64,000 bases of DNA from Adiantum capillus-veneris. Taxonomy: Eukaryota > Streptophyta > Polypodiopsida > Polypodiales > Pteridaceae. The DNA lies in the NCBI GenBank assembly GCA_014529385.2, contig CM043962.1, forward strand, positions 84,283,621 through 84,347,620. The letters run 5' to 3'. The notes under the pieces are model-generated. The model saw only the letters and a list, made by a program, of their open reading frames with translations. It had not been told where the DNA came from and did not search any database. Both the position numbers and the translations under genes were made by a program. This document shows, one piece after another, positions 48,650 through 60,314 of this stretch; position 1 is the stretch's first letter, and every line of letters starts with the position of its first letter.

Positions 48650-48709
48650 ATGGTTAAAGGGAAAGATAAATTGGCAGTTGTGGAGCTGGCTGCTCCAACT
48701 CAAACACAG
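48650..48709 (+). CDS. candidate first coding exon, 20 codons
   Basis: ATG at 48650 opens MVKGKDKLAVVELAAPTQTQ and ends at a donor, CAG|GTATTA (48709/48710), phase 0. A possible second exon follows an acceptor at TTTGCAG|GAAACG (51886/51887) and reads ETRRYWMSTLEQVDHKITRI to a stop at 51953, also phase 0. The 3.2-kb intron would contain a LINE remnant and large microsatellites. No family was recognised. This is a structural prediction from promoter, start and splice signals only. Confidence 0.35.
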
Positions 48710-49560
48710 GTATTACTGTTGGACATGGGCTTTCAAATACTTGATCTCTTGTTTAATTTTTGTGGTAAAAAGCTGGCTTGCGGTTTGGAAGCAGTCTAAA
48801 TAGTTTTTTTCTCTCCTTTACTTAACTCAATGTAGTTGGTTGTTTCTGTTATAATCCGACTGTAAGTTGCCTACGACGTTTTCATATCGTTGTTTTGGTT
48901 ATCTACCCATGACTAAATGAGTAGGAAAATCTCATTGGATTGGTTGTTTTCTGCTGGCTGGAGATTTTGGGGATGGTGCTGTAATGAGAAAACTCTGATC
49001 TGGAAAATTCTGAGGTTAAAATATCACCTAGGTTCTGTCTCTATTTTGTACTAGTAAAGGATATCGAGATTTTGTCGATTATTCTATGAACTTCTGTCTA
49101 GGCTTGCTTGCTTTGGAGACCGGACTATTTTTAAAGGGCTCGTGTGCTTAGCCAAGCAACTTATGTTCTATGGTTATCACTAAGTAGTGGGATTTTGGTC
49201 TTTTGGCGTGAATACCATGCCTGACTTAAGGATACTCGCAGAACTCGGTTGATTGAATGCTTATTCCTGCATTTATATTGAGCTTTATTTAGGTTCAGCT
49301 TCATGTGGTTTTGTAGCTGCTCTTCTCCATTCTGATAGGCCATTTGTGGCATTACAGCAATATAACATACATATTATGACTGGTGATTTTGGTGGAACTT
49401 GGCCTAGTGGAGCTTCTCTAGGTCTGCCTATGGTATATGAATGGTTCTCTGTTTGGGAGATGTGTTACTGTTCTGTTTGGGGTTGAGCTACATCTATATG
49501 GTTCCATGAAAGTCTGGCCATTTCACCGCTTTGCTTAAGGGGGCAACTGATTGTGACTGA

Positions 49561-49680
<120 letters not shown>

Positions 49681-49724
49681 CAATGTATTTTAGCTTTGAC
49701 AAAATCCAACATGTTACACTGCAT

Positions 49725-49985
49725 ACATTACATCAACCCATATTGCCCCCAACTACAAAACCATGTTCTCTTCTAAAAAAAGGAAATCGTATTCCTTCCT
49801 ATATGCTTGGGAATATCCCCTTGTCGGTGATACACACTATCCCAATCATTTGGCTTGGTTCCCACTCCCGTCAATGCGAGATGGGACACTGTGGCAATGG
49901 AAAAGAGTCACATCAACTATGCACATTATGCTTACTGCAAGTTTGACAGTATGAGTGCCACACACTACTAGAGTCATCAACTATT
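49725..49985 (+). pseudogene. second LINE ORF2 3' remnant
   Basis: Homologous to 2048-2312 (shared CCCATATTGCCCCCAACTA and GGAATATCCCCTTGTCGGTG/TGAGCCTATCCCCTTGTCGA). It includes the start of the Cys/His cluster (LCTLCLLQ) but is frameshifted. No RT remains. It is flanked by a CA run upstream and a GA run downstream, as the first copy is by CT and CT/CA runs. Confidence 0.6.
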
Positions 49986-50077
49986 GCATTACATGATAAA
50001 ATATGAAAGGCTACAAAAAGGGATGCAGTGTGTCAAATGCACATGCTTGTTCCATATCCACCCCCTTCAATGCACAA

Positions 50078-50081
<4 letters not shown>

Positions 50082-50165
<84 letters not shown>
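50082..50165. repeat. (GA)42 microsatellite
   Basis: Perfect GA run 97 bp after the LINE remnant. Confidence 0.97.
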
Positions 50166-50168
<3 letters not shown>

Positions 50169-50459
50169 CGGGACGAGGAAGCAGGGAGATACACACTAGC
50201 TCAGTTATGAGCACAACCGGATTTATAAGGTGATATTCCAGAGCCTAGATGGAGTCCCTACACTAACTTGGCATGGATCGATCCTCTTTTGATGAAGGGA
50301 TAGCGCCATGATTTGAGGACAGGTTGCTTCACATTTTGGGCCTTGAATGCTTCATATTATCTTCTTACTTAACTTAGTAAACATGAAACCCTTTATTAAA
50401 ACATGTGTATGGGCTATCTGCGTCACTCTGTAGTGCACTACTCGCCTCGAGTTACAAAC

Positions 50460-50577
<118 letters not shown>

Positions 50578-50599
50578 ACCAACTTATCTTGTTATACTG

Positions 50600-52270
50600 C
50601 CATACTACACCAAGGCATGTTGGCTCTCAACCGCCGAATGAAGATAGCTTGACATGACCCTATGGATTAGTTGCGGATTTCTCCATCCCTCCTTTACACA
50701 AGCTTTGGGATTCCCCTATGTACGATTTGGCTTCTTCCAACCAGGTAGGCATCATTTCCTATAGAGATATCTGGTGGTTTGATTAATGACCATATTAAGC
50801 AGGTTTTCTTTTTTGAATACTGTCGTTTCTCCAAATCGTTTAACATAATACAGAATTGTTGGAGAATGTTGGTTGTACGAATGTTGCAATTTCTATGACA
50901 TGAAAGTTTAATTCAAAAACATACGGGTAACTCTTTGAAAGCTAATGATTTGTTGCTGTCTTTTTCAAAATTTTCTCCGTAAGCAAGCATTTCATGAATA
51001 GAAGCTTGCATGTTGACTGAGCATCACACATGTGTTATCAATAATATCTCTGTGAAAATGTTTCCCTAACTCTCAACTACTTGGTTGTAGTTTATGTCTA
51101 GGAAACACAGGAAATGGTTTTTTAGAGTTTATGGCCCTTACATTAGCTCAAATACTTTGTTATGCATTTTGCTTGATGCCGACACAGTAAAGATATGCGT
51201 GTTGGTCCTTACAATAGCTCGAATATGGAGTTATGTATTCTACTAGATATTGACATAGTAAAGGTAAGCGCACTAGTCCTTTTTTGGATTTTTTTGCTAA
51301 AACAAACAAGATGCTTCAAAAATTTTGGAATTTCAGTCAACGAGTGGTTTTGAAAACTGGTTTTTTGGCTTCTTTTTGGACACCTAGAGGTGTATGCAAA
51401 TGCATGATCAGTAGGTGGTGACCTACCATCTAGATTGCAGCTTTGAGATGATGTTCAGTGACCATAGCATGGCTACCTCATAAAGATAGTGTTATTGGAC
51501 TTTTAAATTATTGTAACAAACAAGACATCCTTTCTTAAAATGGTTTGGTTCTAGATTTTAAGCTAGTTCAAATAGATGGATATATAATTCTCTCGAACCT
51601 TATTGCATAAAAATGTACCTGATGATTCTTTTTTGACAGTTTGTCACTAAAACCAAGAAGATGCTGGCGAAATTTTTTTGGAATATAGATCAACAGCTGA
51701 TGTGGGTTTTTTTTTTTTTGGGGTAATGGATGATAATGGTTGCTCTATTTTGAGATTGAAGATTCTACCTTTTTGTCATAACCTGATACGCTAAGCTAAA
51801 TTCAGTTAATATAAGAAATAAACCTCCTTTGTTGGAGGTCATTGGCTTCATATACACTTAGATGGGTGATTTTACCGCCTTTGCAGGAAACGAGAAGATA
51901 TTGGATGTCTACACTAGAACAAGTGGATCACAAAATTACTCGGATTTTTACATAATGTTTGGCATTGAATAAGCTAGAAAATAATGATTATTTGACTATT
52001 TAAAGTTGTCAATTTAATTTAAAAGCCTTAATCCTCCTGCGAGGGTCTCTACAGAGATGGCAATTACTACGGTTTTTTTTTACAATTTCTTCAAATACAA
52101 ATAAGATGCTGTCCAATTTTGGCAAAGAAGGCTACTTCTTGATTCTACTAATACATTAGACATATGTTTACTTTGATATATTGTGATAATATATGATAGT
52201 TTGTAGGTTAAACTGTAAGCTAATTCTTTAGGTGTGACATGGATAACAATTGGACCCAGTTTTGACGCCT
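50600..52270. other. no gene recognised; possible intron
   Basis: AT-rich DNA with a diverged ~80-bp duplication (CCCTTACATTAGCTCAAATA at about 51136 and TCCTTACAATAGCTCGAATA at about 51209, both followed by ACATAGTAAAG/ACACAGTAAAG). It may be intron of the candidate gene starting at 48650; the possible second exon is 51887-51955. Confidence 0.4.
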
Positions 52271-52554
52271 GTAACACTACAACACAACATGGAGATATCG
52301 ACGCGCGTATATCGACGAAATTAGCGGGCGTCGCTATACGCGTCTCAATGTACGTCGATATACGTGTGGAAAGGCTTTACTTCCTACGCGTATATCGACG
52401 CAAAAAAAATTGGGGGAAAAAAGCGAAACCCGTGAGCAGCAGGGGCCATTTTCGCCTGTGCTCTGCTCAAATCTTGGCCTCCACCTGCTGCGCAGGTATT
52501 ATGTCCCCCCCCCAACCCCTCTCTCTCTCTCTCTCTCTGCATCGTGTGTGTGTA

Positions 52555-52621
<67 letters not shown>

Positions 52622-52645
52622 TGTGTGTGTGTGTCTGTGTGTGTA

Positions 52646-52707
<62 letters not shown>

Positions 52708-52730
52708 GTGTGTGTGTGTGTGTGTGTGTA

Positions 52731-52786
<56 letters not shown>

Positions 52787-52823
52787 GTGTGTGTGTGTAG
52801 GAAAGAGAGAGAGAGAGAGAGAG

Positions 52824-52869
<46 letters not shown>

Positions 52870-52925
52870 GTGTGTGTGTGTAGGAAAGAGAGAGAGAGAG
52901 AGAGGTGTGTGTGTGTGTGTGTGTA

Positions 52926-52993
<68 letters not shown>

Positions 52994-53005
52994 TGTGTGT
53001 GTGTG

Positions 53006-53053
<48 letters not shown>

Positions 53054-53072
53054 GTGTGTGTGTGTGTGTGTA

Positions 53073-53121
<49 letters not shown>

Positions 53122-53141
53122 TGTGTGTGTGTGTAGGTAAT

Positions 53142-53227
<86 letters not shown>
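52555..53227. repeat. compound satellite: (GA)n modules separated by (GT)nAGGAAA
   Basis: About nine GA runs of 20-70 bp are each separated by a linker of 4-9 GT units followed by AGGAAA (starts near 52552, 52644, 52728, 52798, 52882, 52923, 53006, 53072, 53134). It lies between the CACTA terminus and tnp2. Confidence 0.93.
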
Positions 53228-53230
<3 letters not shown>

Positions 53231-53701
53231 AATGTATGCTTAGGAAATTAAAATTAAAGAAAATTAATTAAAGAGAGAAATGAAATGAAATGTTATATTA
53301 ACGTCTTCGAAAGGCCAAAGTGACCTATGAGACATGAGACAAGAAAGTTACAATGTGATGGATCTGATACAAAGTCAGAGTAAGAAGATGACAAAATAAA
53401 ATATTATGGAATCCTAAACTGCTGGGTATGGACTAAACGGTTAAACCAGCTAGCTGGGATAGGTAGATCATAGGAGATCCAGCAGCTGTCGCTGGCGGAT
53501 CTCATCAATCTCCTCCATGGTCAGTAGTCTGACCGGGCGTTATGCATGTCGAGCCAAAGTGACCTAGCTAGATCCTCTGATGCAGCCTCTGTCGATGTTG
53601 TGTAGTCCTCCGCAGTCGTGGACGTCTAGATCTCCCTAGCTCAGTCGCTCGTTCGATCAGTAGAGAGATAGGGAAGTAGAGAGCGAGAGAGAGAGAGAGG
53701 T

Positions 53702-53705
<4 letters not shown>

Positions 53706-53775
<70 letters not shown>

Positions 53776-53800
53776 GAAATAGAGAGATAGAGAAAGAGAG

Positions 53801-53897
<97 letters not shown>
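53706..53897. repeat. (GA)n-(TA)n-(GA)n microsatellite
   Basis: GA run (about 53707-53771), a variant GATAG spacer, TA run (53802-53860), then GA (53861-53896). Confidence 0.96.
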
Positions 53898-53899
<2 letters not shown>

Positions 53900-54029
53900 G
53901 GGAAGTGAAGACTGGGACAGAGAGAGAGATAGGAAAATAAGGAAATAGAGAGAGAAAGAGAGATAGCGAGAGCGAGATCGAGAGAGAGAGAAAGAGAGAT
54001 AGAGAGAGTGAGATTGAGAGAGAAAGAGA

Positions 54030-54290
54030 GATCGAGATCGCTTTTTTGAGAAGGAACCATGCAAGGCTTCTGAATCTTTCTCAAGTTGCTCATCCATCTC
54101 CACATTATCTTCTGGCTTGGACATGGAGGCCCCGTCCGGTTTACAATCAGGTAGAAAACTTTCATTGGGCTGAGAACTTCCATGGCTTGTGCTTTCATCA
54201 AGTGCGGCATTGGAAAGCTTTCTCTGACAGGCTACCTCGGAATGGAGGCAGGTGGGTTCGTAGACAGAGAAGAAACTATGGAACTAAAAG
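54030..54290 (-). other. coding-like minus-strand frame, unknown
   Basis: About 85 open codons read leftward with a non-repetitive, acidic, Ser/Glu-rich composition (KLSNAALDESTSHGSSQPNE, SKPEDNVEMDEQLEKDSEAL), ending in the GA-rich repeats. It lies between the CACTA terminus and tnp2 in opposite orientation. It could be an exon of a captured gene or chance. No family recognised. Confidence 0.25.
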
Positions 54291-54529
54291 AGGCAAAGGG
54301 GTTTTGTCTGCTACATGCATTGCCATGTACACCTGGGAGTGCACGTATGTGTCTACCCATATAGGATTTGACCAATAAAGACGAGATTTTGACCCAGTGG
54401 TCCTGATCTCCGTACACCTCTGGACTGAGGTGTACAGCGATTGGGCAAGACTAGAGAATGCGAGGTAGTTTACATTGTGAGGAGTATATATATATATATA
54501 TATTAAAACAACATTCATAATCATTGTAG

Positions 54530-56755
54530 ATGGCAACGTCATCAACTAACATGGAGGAAAAGATTGCATGCTCGTGCACGCTCTGCAAGTATCAAATCCT
54601 GCGCAAGCGTAGGATATGTAATGAGCATGTGCACAAGTACGGAGAGTTTGCTAGAGAAACCGTACAGAATCTGCGATACGACTCCTACGGAACGGGCATC
54701 GATTTCCGCGACATAGCACCTACATCTGAGAGAGAGAGAAAAAAGATTATGCGTGAAGGTCCGACCAATATAGAGCCACGGATGGAAGCAGAAAAGGGCT
54801 TACAGACAGAAGACGACGGCATGGAGGAGATGCTGGATGCCTTCTTCCACACAAGCGAGGAGAACGCGAATGAAGCAGCACCAGAAGCCGTGCTCCTATC
54901 TCCTGAAGACATGTTGAGGAAGTTGGCACGTCAACCAATCTATGAAGGCGCCAAAATATCTGTGCTTCGTACTTGTCTGGCGTTTTTGAATCTTCAGTCA
55001 CTGTACGGATGGTCAGATGCAAGCATCACTGCTTTGTTTAGGTACGTACTGTTTTGTTTGTCCATTCTCCATACGTTGCCGTACTGGGGTGATCTACTAA
55101 TTAACCATTTGCTGGATCCAATGCATATATTCAAGAATGTGGGAGAGCTCCTCTGGAAGACAATCATGGGAATGAAAGACAATCGAGCTTCACGAGATGA
55201 TTTGCAGTCGGTTGGAAATATGCCAGAGCTGTGGCCTTTCACCAATGCAGCTGGTCAAACAAAACTTCCAAGAGCGCCGTGGGTATTGCTAAAAAACGAA
55301 GAGCGACAAGTGAAAAGGGTGATTTCAGAGTCCAGGACGCCAACAGGATATATGCGATGTCTCAAGACAGCATTCACCCATGACGATCAACTGTCAGGGT
55401 TGAAATCGCACGACTGGCATAAGTTCTTGCAATTCATTCTTCCAATTGCGATCAAGGGGTGTTTAACGAAGGAAGTGCGGACCTGCATATACAAGATTTC
55501 AGAGCTAGTGCGGTGGATCTCTTCCAAGGAGATACGGGAGGAATCTATTGCAGTCGCAAGGGCTAACTCCATTGATGCACTTTGCATGATTGAGAAGTAT
55601 CTACCCACGAGCTGCCTAACTATCCAAATGCACTTGCTCGTCCATGTAGTAGATGAGGTTGCAGTGGCAGGTACAGTCCACAGACGTTGGATGTTCTTTC
55701 TAGAGCGGTTCATGAAAACACTTAAGGGTTTTGTTCACCAAAAAGCGCGTCCAGAGGGAAGCATGGCAGAAGGATGGCTGGTGCAAGAGTCTCTTGTATT
55801 GACGACCGAATTTCTATCCGTTTCTGACCCAGAAATGCCTCGACTGTGGAGCGATGAGGAGGATGCAAGACTGGTGGGAGAGGAGCTGCAAGGGCAAGGG
55901 GTGCTGAAGAAAATGAACCTGGCCATGCGAGAAAAGATCATGAAGTTCTGTATACTAAATTCAGCGCCGATGCAAAAATGGCTTGAAAGGTACGAAGAAG
56001 AGAAAGAGAGACGCAATCTAGAGCGACAGGATTTCAGGCGAAGTCGAACGACTAGAGGCTTACCCTTGCCAGACTATCTCGCTCCTCTACCTGAATTCCC
56101 TACAATGGCATGGTTGGACAAGACAGTGAAAGAAGCTCGACAGATCGGAGAACCCATATCTCTAGAAGAGGAAGAGCTGGCTATTGGATGTGACTGGAAG
56201 TATCATACATACATGGCACTGTGGTCGCATGGAAAGCATTTCAGAACACAACAAATTGACAGCAGAAGAAACACGTTTGACAGTGGGGTAATGGTTAGTT
56301 TCATGCAAAAGAGTAGGGCCAGTGCTAGAGACACGAATGAGAGCACTAGCAACCTGGAATACTGTGGTCTGGTGTCAGATATCCTAAAAGTAAGCTTCAG
56401 GCGGTTTGAGATGTTTTTGTTGGATGTGAAGTGGTTCAAGGTGATTACTTCTGGTTGCAATGCAATGGTACGCAGAGATGGAAACAAGCTTGTGCAAATA
56501 GATTCTACAAAGACTTGGACAGATGCGAGCGACACATTTGATCTCCCCGAACATTGCAAGCAAGTGGTCTTTGTACTGGACCCTTGAGAGCGACAATGGT
56601 GGTTTGTGGTTCAGGTTGCTCCAAGAAATAAACAAGCATTTGAAGGGCAAGATCTCCTGGAGAAAAGTCAGTCAGACGACGTCCATACTACTGTGACATT
56701 AGATGAGATGGATGAAGGCATTAGGAAAAAAATGGGCTCTCCATGGGCCTTGTAA
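54530..56755 (+). pseudogene. tnp2-like CACTA transposase, core deleted
   Basis: The start codon ATG 54530 directly follows an acceptor-like CATTGTAG. Residues 13-35 hold a Cys/His cluster (CSCTLC...H) typical of the transposase-associated domain. Residues 158-170 read LYGWSDASITALF, the start of the tnp2 catalytic region. At residue 171 (AG|GTACGTA, 55041) the sequence jumps to HLLDPMHIFKNVGELLWKTI, so roughly 250 residues of core are missing (deletion, or intron remnant). The DUF4218-like part (HDWHKFLQFILPIAIKG, YLPTSCLTIQMHLLVH) and the DUF4216-like C-terminus (FLLDVKWFKV) follow. A TGA at 56585-56587 interrupts that last domain; the frame continues to TAA 56753. Confidence 0.85.
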
Positions 56756-56866
56756 GAATCCCTAATTTAAAGGAAGCCTGCCAAGATTAAGGGGGACAAA
56801 GGCTTTGAATGGGGCTATTTTGGTAGGGTCTCCTCCACCTTTGACCCCTAAAAAGGTAGGGGGAAG

Positions 56867-56869
<3 letters not shown>

Positions 56870-56898
<29 letters not shown>

Positions 56899-56960
56899 TA
56901 ACCATTTAAAAAGTAGGAAAGGGGGGGGTAAACCATTTGAAAAGTAGGGGGGTAGGGGGT
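56870..56960. repeat. G29 tract plus G-rich tandem units
   Basis: G29 (56870-56898) is followed by two diverged units, GTAACCATTTAAAAAGTAGG and GTAAACCATTTGAAAAGTAGG, each ending in another G run. The G tract therefore sits inside a short tandem repeat. Confidence 0.9.
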
Positions 56961-57299
56961 CTTCTCTCTCTAACTTTTTGGCCAACTTGTAAGTGGCCTC
57001 TTAACTCTCCCATGCCACCTAAGCAAATCCGTGGGTCAAAGAGGTCAAAAAAATGAATTTTTTCAAAAACTTTCGAAAAAACTCTATTCCCTCCTAAAAA
57101 GTACCCCCAACATATACACATAATAAAAAAAAGATTTTTAAGTTAAATTCAACATTTTTTGACTCCCTCCAAACTTTTAGGAAATTCCCCCCAAAATTGA
57201 AAACTTTCCCTCCTAATCTAAGCTCCTCTCCTACACCCATCCCCCTTGCACCTACACACCCATCTCTCCATCCTTCAAGCTCCATCTCTCCATCCTACA

Positions 57300-60173
57300 A
57301 TGCCTCTTGACGACGTGACCAATGTCCCAGCAAGCTCTTCACGCGGTAGGTCTCCAGGGCTTTTCCTACGCCTACCTCAAGAGTATGTTTCGACAAAGAA
57401 AACATGCTTGGGTACATTACCTTCAGCCAACGAACGCCGCGCTCAAGGGGAGAAGAATGTGGATCTCTGGACAGACGGATGCTTGTATCCAAAGGATCCT
57501 TCTCTCAATGTTCATCCGTCTTTTACAAACATTCCATCACTGTTGCAATACGTTGGAAATGGAGAGCAAGGTTTGTTGGGCTACTGCAAGAGACTCAACA
57601 AACACGAGATTGCGCGGTCCGAGATCTACTTGCGTCATTGGCAGTTGCTCAATGGGAGTTTCCACAATCTTCAAGATCAGATGCAAACAGCTACTAGTGC
57701 GCTTGAGGAGGCAAAGAGCACCATCACAACCAAGGAAAATGTAATTAAAAAGCTTGAGGATACTCTTTCACACATGAAGAGTACTGCCATGGGAGGTAGG
57801 GTGAGGAAACGAGAGTTGTCTGAAATTCAGATTCTTGCACCACATGGAGGTGCAAGAAAACGAAGGGTGACAGCTATGAGGTAACATGTTTTGTCCCTCA
57901 TGTTGTTTAAGTCTAATACGGCTCATCATTGTTGTTTTGAGCAATAGGAACTTTGTCCAAGAAACGTGCGGCGGCGAGAATGCGGAAGCTAGGGCTACTT
58001 TACTTCGTTCTTGTTTCAACAAAGAGGATTTTATTGGGATGCTTGATGCTCCAGAGGCAAAACACTTGAAAGACGCAATCACTAAGAGAGTTCTTAGTGA
58101 TTTTTCTAATATTGTCACTGATCTAGATGTTCAGGATATTTGTGATGCTGTTGGGGTTAGTACCAAGGGCTATCAAGCAATACATAAAGTGTTAAAAGAT
58201 GCATTAAGAAGTCGAGGAGTCACGGAAAACCTATTCCCACTTCCTCACAGAGTGCAGATTGCCAAGACGGTGTCAAATGAAGATGTTGTTCACCGATTAG
58301 GGGACTACTTGTATATTGAAGACACAAGGCCTCTTCAGTCGCTCCGTAGCAAATCACAAGGAAGGAAGGGCCGTGGGAAGGGAAGCGGTGTTGTTTCTAA
58401 CAGTGTGTTGCGGACCGAAGGGTTTGTTTACACCAAATTCAACAATATCTTTGTGAACTTGATACGATTGCAGCAGTCTATGGCTGTTTTCTACAATTTG
58501 AGTGATGCAGGTTAGTTTAGAGTTGCATACATGCTCTATGATGTGTCATAACAAGCATTCTGAGGCTTTATGTTGTTGGCAATTCTTGAAGGCAAGCTTG
58601 TGTTCGTGTTGAAGTTGGATGAGTGTGTAATTGTTAAAGGGAGAAAGTTGGAGAGAATGAGCATCACGCTTATGAATGAAGCCCTAGCTTATGCCAAGCA
58701 ATCTTGCAGTTCGAGTTAAGAGACAAAGCCCTCTTTTAGTGTGCAATCAGAGAAGGATATATGGTGGCTTGGTGCAATTGAAGTTCCGAAAGAGACACAT
58801 GAAGTCCTTGCATGGATTTTCAGTAGAATCCCATGGGTCACAGAGGTCATTAAAGCTCAAATAAACGGTGAGAAGCACATGGTTCCAGGACGTGGGGAGT
58901 TTGATGTTGAATGGCATTTAGGTGGTGATCTAAAGACCATAAAGTGCATGCTTGGATGCAAACAAGGTGCAAATTCTTTACTTCCCTGTCCATTCTGTAC
59001 GAAAGGGCACAAGACAAGTCGAGCAACTCAAGTGGAAGGTCAGGACGAAGATAATGATGACCATATAAATAGGGAGTGGCAAACTTCGGTTCTTTCATGT
59101 GATATGCTGCAGGTGCCCAATAGGGATAGCAAAGATCCTGGGTGGAACCCCATAATTTCTTTCTCCCTCAACAATGTTCACTTTTGTACATTGCATGCGT
59201 TTATGCGAATATTTGATAGGATCCTAAAGCATCACATTGATTATGCTTTCACAATGAAGCCCCTTCAACGGTCAAAAGACTCCTTGCAGGGGGTGGAGAC
59301 GCTCCTTAATGAGATTGGATGTCACCGATCAAGGGTGAACATTGTAGCAGAGACTTGTAGGGAGAAGACATATGAGGTGGCACAGAAGGTTTCCATGAAT
59401 GGAGCCAAGGCACGTCGATTTTTCAAGAAGATGTCAAAGTCTCCAATGGAGGTATCCAAGGCAAGTGTCGATCTAGCAAGTGAGAAGCGGTGGGAGTTGT
59501 GGAAAGATTTGTGTTCATGCACGACAGACAAAGATCCCAATGTGGAGGTTGCTAACCAACGCAAGCTAGTATGGTCATCCTTTCAAAAGGTTGTGCAATT
59601 GATGAATCTTTCAAGCACCACCGTTGAGCAGCGAGAGGAGTTCAAGAAGGTGCTTTATGAATTCACAAAGGCCACTAAGGATGGATGGTCTGAAAGAACG
59701 ATTACACACTACATGGTTTGTTTTAACGGACTTAATATATATGCAATGTTTAAAAATGCAACTTTTCTATTCGCTTATCTCCTTTTTGGTTGTTTTAGCA
59801 CATTCTCTATGCGCATGGTGCATACTTCATGGACCGCTATGGTTCGCTTGATATATGGAGTACACAAGGCATGGAGAAGTCCCACTATCAAGCAAAAGGA
59901 GTCTATTTCAAAAATACTCGGCATGGTGGTGGTAGTTCACACTCCAACTACCTCCAAGAGATGTTTAACTGGTTTTTTAGGCACACCTTTGGGAGAACTC
60001 GTACTATTGAGAAAGCAAGAGAATCGATGTTAGCAAAGCAGTTACGCAACGCTTTCCGTACTGCAGCATCCGAGAAGTGGAAACGCTCGCGAGCGTCCCT
60101 GGGCCATGAAGCTTGGCGTGCAACTAAATATCGAAAAGGCAGCGTTTGGGCGTCGCGTCAGCCGTCCGCATGA
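57300..60173 (+). pseudogene. DDE-transposase-like gene, four exons, one in-frame stop
   Basis: Predicted exons 57300-57880, 57948-58510, 58592-59715 and 59799-60173 use GT-AG introns of 67, 81 and 83 bp and keep one frame (880 codons). Residues about 128-175 form a coiled coil (LEEAKSTITTKENVIKKLED). The family-like core holds VFVLKLDECVI (D391), EWHLGGDLKTIKCMLG (D494), a zinc-type CPFC (514-517), VHFCTLHAFMRIFDRIL (about 577-594) and WSTQGMEKSHYQAKG (E782). From memory this matches an uncharacterised, repeat-associated eukaryotic family; the D-D-E catalytic assignment is inference. A TAA at 58717-58719 (codon 424) is the only break. It is followed by the H3-like gene 141 bp downstream. Confidence 0.65.
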
Positions 60174-60262
60174 TCCAGGTTTAGTTGTTAAATTCAATTG
60201 CTTTATTTGAGTTTCACTCAATTGGCCGCATAGTGTGAAAGGGCCCAAATCTCAAAAAAACC

Positions 60263-60270
60263 TATTTAAA
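60263..60270 (+). promoter_or_regulatory. TATA-like site before the H3-related gene
   Basis: TATTTAAA lies 45 bp before the ATG at 60315, in the 141-bp gap between the two genes. It is weak evidence for independent transcription of the H3-like gene. Confidence 0.3.
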
Positions 60271-60314
60271 GGTTGAAGGGGCTCATTTTGTCATTTTTCC
60301 TACTAGGTGCTACT

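Larger units (their letters stand above)
52275..56755 (+). mobile_element. CACTA (En/Spm) transposon, 5' terminus and tnp2
   Basis: CACTACAACACAACATGG at 52275 is a CACTA-type terminus. Within 120 bp it is followed by CpG-rich motifs in both orientations (TATCGACG, CGTCGATA, ATACGCG), as expected of subterminal transposase-binding repeats. The preceding TAA is a possible 3-bp target site. The tnp2-like gene lies at 54530-56755. No matching TGTTGTAGTG terminus was found downstream, so the 3' end lies beyond 64 kb or is lost; the end given is only the end of tnp2. Confidence 0.7.
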
